Origin: Candidatus Melainabacteria bacterium
GTDB lineage: Bacteria > Cyanobacteriota > Vampirovibrionia > Obscuribacterales > Obscuribacteraceae
NCBI GenBank assembly: GCA_003242885.1
Contig: QKMZ01000004.1
Coordinates: 186,001 to 250,000 of the forward strand
Direction of reading: 5' to 3'
DNA: 64,000 nucleotides
The notes below the pieces were generated by a model that was not told where the DNA came from, did not search any database, and saw nothing but the letters and a program-made list of their open reading frames with translations. Made by a program: the position numbers and the translations under genes. This document shows positions 60,553 through 64,000 of this stretch, piece after piece (positions within the stretch are counted from its first letter, which is position 1; each line of letters begins with the position of its first letter).

Positions 60553-60965
60553 ATCAGTGTTCCGTAGTCATTGGCTCAGCGCCTGTTCTTCGGTTCGCCG
60601 GATTGTTGTCCGCAAACCGAGCCAGGGAGCCGACAGTGCCTCTTAGTCCACAAGCAGTTACACACCGTGCGCATCAGGAGCGCTAAAGAAACGGGCGTGC
60701 AAGTGCTTTGGGCAAGCGATTATTGAGGCTGAAAGATTTGATTCCTGAATCAAGAAAAAGAATAAGAACTAGAAACTTAGGGCGCTATATATGGGACTTT
60801 CAAGGGAAGCGGTGTAACGAATTGGGTTGTCAGGGTAGCGCGGCTAAAACAGGCGGGTCATCAGGGTCAACAGCGGCCTTCTCCACATACAGCGAAAAGC
60901 GTTTACCGCGAACACATTGACCTATGGTGTTAAATAGTAGGGAGCGCGCCAAAAGGAGAAGGAAA
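60553..60965. other. intergenic region upstream of nadD
   Basis: About 410 bases between the S1-domain gene terminator and the nadD start, both on the minus strand. No convincing gene or RNA was recognised; a perfect TTGATT-CCTG-AATCAA inverted repeat lies at 60738-60753. The nadD promoter should lie here. Confidence 0.35.
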
Positions 60966-60981
60966 GGAGGCCGAAGCCTCC
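60966..60981 (-). terminator. UUCG-loop terminator of the S1-domain gene
   Basis: On the minus strand GGAGGC-TTCG-GCCTCC, a six-bp GC stem with the stable UUCG loop, is followed by TTTCCTT. Confidence 0.7.
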
Positions 60982-61043
60982 AATCCAACTCCCGGAATTC
61001 AGCCCTGATGCTTCTCAGCAGCAGAGGAGAATTCCCAGGCGGT

Positions 61044-62591
61044 TTAGGCCTGTTCTTGCGCGAGGGAGACCCACACCTTCGTGTGACCCTTGTCCTCTTC
61101 GGTCTTGGAGATCACCACGTCCAACGGGCTTCCCGTCTTGAACGCAGCGAGTTCCGCTTCCTGGCGGGAGCGGTCGCTGGTGATTTCGCTGACGTGCAGC
61201 AGTGCTTCGATGCCGCCGCCGATGCGGACGAACACACCGAAGGGCACGACGCGAGCCACGGTGCCATTGCGGCGGTCACCGACCTTGAGACCGGAGCGGA
61301 ACGAGCTCTTCAGCTCGTCCGACACGGACTGCACGCGTTCCTTGTTCTCCGCCACCTTCTTGTAGCTGAGCTGAACGCGACCGGCTTCCAGGTCGACGAA
61401 CTTCACCTCGACCAGGATCTCGTCGCCCACCTTCATCAGGTGAGAGATGGAGACCAGGCGGCTGTCGGAGCACTCGTTGCGGTGGAGGAACGCCTCGGTG
61501 CCGTTGGGCAGCACGACGATCGCACCCAGTTCGCGCTTCTCGGCGGACGGGTTGGTTTCGCGCTCGAGCAGCACGCGCTTCACGCGACCGGTCAGCTTCT
61601 CGCCGGCGGTCAGTGAGCCGAGCTGGTTGCGGATGGCGTCAGCCTGCTGCGCGGCAATCGCCTCGCGGTTGGCTTCCACATCCTTGTAGCTCAGCGAGAT
61701 GCGCTGCGACTCGGTGTCGATGCTGATGATCTTCACCTGCACGACCTGTCCGAGCTTCAGCACATCGCTGGGCTTGACGCCGCGCGAGTCGCTGATATTG
61801 CTCTTGTGCACGAAACCACTGACGCCGGGCTGGAACTCGACCAGCACACCGGTTTCGCGACGCGGAGCGCCTTCGTTGCGCGCATCCTTCTTCTCGAGCA
61901 TGATCTTCGTGACCGTGCCCGTCACCACCGTGCCCTCAGCGAGGTCGGCGATGGCGTTGCCGACGAGAGCTTCGTTGGCAGCCTTGTTGCTGAAGAGGAT
62001 GTTGCTGAAGCGGCCTTTGTCTTCCGCCTTGAGCACCTTGACCGGGATGGACGACCCGATGAGACCATCCACCGAGCCCTGGACGAGCGACAGCGGAATG
62101 AATCCCTTGAGCAGCCCGCGGAAGGAAGCCTTCACGCCGGAGATGCGGTCATCGTCCTTGCGCTTCTCGACGCCGATGACGGTCACTTCCGTGACATCGC
62201 CAGAAGCAACGAGCTGCAGGAGCGCGGACCAGGCGCCTTCGACTTCGCGCTGGTGCTGGAGGCGAGTGAACGAGAGCATGGTGAACTCGTCGTCTTCGCC
62301 GTCGGAGACCACAAGGAACTCGGCTTCGTCACCGGCCTTGAGTTCGCCAGTGTCCTTCTTGGGCAGCAGCGCGTCCGACTTCTGGCCGATGGCCACGTAG
62401 AAGTGCGCGTTGTCACCGACAGGAAGGATGGTGCCCTTCACGACCTGACCGTACGCGACGGGGCGCGGAACGTCATAGGCGGCGAGCAGGGCTTCGAAAG
62501 ACAGCGGCTGGCTAGCGCTGCTGTCGACGTTGGAGTTGGTGCCGTTCGCGAGAACGGACACGTTAGAGGTTGTGTCATTCATGTTTTTCAT
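61044..62591 (-). CDS. S1-domain RNA-binding protein (ribosomal protein S1-like)
   Basis: A 515-residue protein with about five OB-fold S1 repeats (starting near 33, 110, 205, 305 and 400). The clearest are GVLVEFQPGVSGFVHKSNIS, with KLGQVVQVKIISIDTESQRI, and NGTVARVVPFGVFVRIGGGI, with EALLHVSEIT. Such proteins bring mRNA to the 30S subunit; whether this is the main RpsA or an accessory homologue cannot be told here. ATG 62591 is fixed by AAGGAGA just upstream; the frame is open 73 codons further. The N-terminus is Ser/Asn-rich. It has the strong C/G-ending codon style. Confidence 0.85.
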   Translation of the reverse strand: MKNMNDTTSNVSVLANGTNSNVDSSASQPLSFEALLAAYDVPRPVAYGQVVKGTILPVGDNAHFYVAIGQKSDALLPKKDTGELKAGDEAEFLVVSDGEDDEFTMLSFTRLQHQREVEGAWSALLQLVASGDVTEVTVIGVEKRKDDDRISGVKASFRGLLKGFIPLSLVQGSVDGLIGSSIPVKVLKAEDKGRFSNILFSNKAANEALVGNAIADLAEGTVVTGTVTKIMLEKKDARNEGAPRRETGVLVEFQPGVSGFVHKSNISDSRGVKPSDVLKLGQVVQVKIISIDTESQRISLSYKDVEANREAIAAQQADAIRNQLGSLTAGEKLTGRVKRVLLERETNPSAEKRELGAIVVLPNGTEAFLHRNECSDSRLVSISHLMKVGDEILVEVKFVDLEAGRVQLSYKKVAENKERVQSVSDELKSSFRSGLKVGDRRNGTVARVVPFGVFVRIGGGIEALLHVSEITSDRSRQEAELAAFKTGSPLDVVISKTEEDKGHTKVWVSLAQEQA

Positions 62592-63325
62592 ACTTCTCCT
62601 TGCGGATATTTTTGAAGCCCGTTCCAGTGGGCATGACTGAACCACCCCCCATTCCAATGCGAATACTCCTTCCGACATCCCGCGCGGGACGTCTAAGTTC
62701 GAAGAAGGAGGAATCGCAAGGGGTTTAAGGGACTGAATCTTCTCTGTGCAGAAAGGATTAAAAGGTGGATAAGTCGACCCTAGAAGGTCGCCAAGGGGAA
62801 AAGCAACCAAATGTTTCGGTTACCGAGCTAGCGGAAGATCGGCGCAAATCAGGCTAAATAACGTTCGTGAATTTCTGAATGGGCGTATTACAAAGGTTTT
62901 TGACCGTTCTGTTAGTCTTTCGCTCTCACTAGTATTGAATTGTGGGCTAGTGGCAAACCCTCACAGGTGGCATCTTCTGAAGCGCTAGGTTGCGCTAGCT
63001 TTGCAGTAAAATCCTGGCCGAGCCGGCGCGAAACCTGTTACATTTGTCGAGCTCCGCTGGATCCTCAACAAGGGGATTTTCACCCGAAACCATTCCCGCG
63101 AGTCGCACCAGGCGTTTCTGATCGCAACCACGCGAACCAGGAGTACTGCTGCTAGCCGTATCCGCCCGCGCGCACCAATTTCCATTGTGCGATCCGTATC
63201 GCTTACAGCTAGCGAGGCGCGGCGGCGAGTTCAGACACTTGTCACTTTTGCAGGCGTTTCGGTTGAAGTGGAGCCGCATTCGGCTGCCTGCCAGGGCGGC
63301 GCATGTGCCGCTGCCACATATGCCA
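62592..63325. other. long leader/intergenic region before the S1-domain gene
   Basis: About 735 bases lie between the S1-domain gene start and the rnpB promoter, which diverge. No convincing gene is seen. Close to the S1 start is a small hairpin GCCC-N8-GGGC (62618-62633), and near rnpB a hairpin with GGCGGCG/TGCCGCTGCC arms (about 63292-63313) resembling the dispersed hairpin repeats. Confidence 0.35.
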
Positions 63326-63331
63326 TATAAT
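63326..63331 (+). promoter_or_regulatory. -10 element of rnpB
   Basis: A perfect TATAAT ends seven bases upstream of the first P1 base of the RNase P RNA. No convincing -35 hexamer is present at the usual distance. Confidence 0.7.
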
Positions 63332-63338
63332 GGCTGTT

Positions 63339-63715
63339 GAAGTAGCGCAGACTGTCGCGCTTTGCCGCAAGGTGAAGTGAGGAAAGTCCGGGCACCGCAG
63401 GGCTGGTTGCTGGGTAATTCCCAGTGCGCGTGAGCGTGAGGATAGTGCCACAGAAATGATGACCGCCAGTTCGTGAGTGGTCTGAGCGAAAGTGAAGATC
63501 GCTGATCTGGTAAGGGTGCAACGGTGCGGTAAGAGCGCACCAGCAAGGTCGAGAGGCCTTGGCTAGGTAAACCCCGCTGAAGGTGCAAGGCGAAGGTATA
63601 GCTTGGGAAAGTGGCGGCCCGTCACCCCAAGTTGCCGATGCCGCTAGAGGGTGTGGGAGACCACATTCCCAGAGAGATGACAGTCGAACACAGAACCCGG
63701 CTTATGCGTTACTTC
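63339..63715 (+). ncRNA. rnpB: RNase P RNA (catalytic subunit, type A-like)
   Basis: The ribozyme that cleaves 5' leaders from pre-tRNA, working with RnpA. Conserved segments are present in order: GAGGAAAGTCCGGGCA, CACAGAAATGATGACCGCC, GTAAGGGTGCAACGGTGCGG, AGAGCGCACCA, GAGAGGCCTTGGCTAGGTAA, ACCCC and, near the 3' end, ACAGAACCCGGCTTA. The ends pair as helix P1: GAAGTAGCGC (63339-63348) with GCGTTACTTC (63706-63715). This sets the boundaries at about 377 bases, the normal size. Confidence 0.96.
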
Positions 63716-64000
63716 ACTCTTTGATGAAAAGAAAAACCAGTTTGATCGACAGTGCGTAAAGAGCGCTAATGCTGCGCATTGTGGTGTGCGATAGCTTGTT
63801 GTGAAACACTGTTGCAGTGCATTTTGTGTAAAGAGCGCCAGATTTGCGTCAGTCACAATCGTTGATTCTCTGCATTTGCAGCAGTTTTCTGCTGTTTTCT
63901 GGGCTTGCGACGTCTATGCTGAAAGCATCTTTTCCCGACCCCTTGGAGAACTCCCAAAACCCTGACCCATAGTTCCAATTCTGATTGAGGCAAGCAAAGT
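63716..64000. other. sequence after rnpB, no gene recognised
   Basis: No convincing coding frame is seen. Two near-copies of GTAAAGAGCGC lie at about 63757 and 63828, spaced about 70 bases apart. No terminator with a clear T run was found directly after rnpB. Confidence 0.4.

Noticed and set aside
61806..62615. 269-codon plus-strand frame opposite the S1-domain gene
   Set aside because: Antisense shadow of a gene with clear S1 repeats and ribosome site.

Overview
This window looks like the chromosomal replication-origin region of a bacterium from the non-photosynthetic side of Cyanobacteriota (Melainabacteria/Vampirovibrionia, perhaps Obscuribacterales). That placement is an inference. It rests on the dnaA/rpmH-rnpA-yidD-yidC-jag order, on a YidC that carries the same kind of extra folded insert between its first conserved membrane segments as cyanobacterial YidC, on a ClpC of the cyanobacterial/Firmicute type, and on many secreted TPR proteins. 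No IS element, prophage, CRISPR array or tRNA gene was recognised.

Layout. 1-720: candidate oriC downstream of dnaA, with variant DnaA boxes (TGTAGA-type). 721-5822: dnaA (minus) diverging from rpmH-rnpA-yidD-yidC-jag (plus). 5.9-7.3 kb: two related small membrane proteins and a micro-ORF. 7.3-11.2 kb: emrAB-type drug efflux pair, an exact palindromic operator and a TetR regulator. 11.3-12.5 kb: antitoxin/RES-toxin module. 12.5-15.7 kb: glycosyltransferase, then a membrane protein and a peptide/nickel-type substrate-binding protein. 15.9-17.9 kb: two EF-hand proteins, the second a calpain-like protease with an intact Cys-His-Asn triad. 18.8-25.0 kb: one 2,066-residue protein joining an endonuclease-like domain, a UvrD-type helicase, about 1,000 residues of Pro-rich repeats and a double zinc ribbon. 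25-36.7 kb: coaE, a secreted Pro-rich protein, corA, a TPR protein coupled to a LysM-like protein, a structured leader or ncRNA behind a consensus promoter, tsaE, topA, clpC and a cupin. 36.8-45.2 kb: a minus-strand block of secreted proteins (FG-GAP, TPR, alpha/beta hydrolase, two paralogous TPR lipoproteins). 45.7-53.8 kb: GC-rich fatty-acid genes (acyl-CoA synthetase, patatin, thiolase, FadB-type fusion). 53.9-62.6 kb: alternation of AT-richer genes (methyltransferase, TPR) with GC-rich ones (DUF4139, nadD, S1-domain protein). 63.3-63.7 kb: RNase P RNA (rnpB).

Together the genes cover replication initiation, ribosome and membrane-protein assembly, tRNA maturation (both RNase P subunits, tsaE), DNA topology, proteolysis, export and envelope functions, and a beta-oxidation set. 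The patatin would release fatty acids, the synthetase would activate them, and FadB/FadA would shorten them.

A striking large-scale feature is the sharp, gene-by-gene change in composition after about 45.7 kb. Several genes use almost only C/G-ending codons while the DNA between them returns to the AT-richer style of the rest. The most unusual single gene is the giant nuclease-helicase-zinc ribbon protein at 18.8-25.0 kb.
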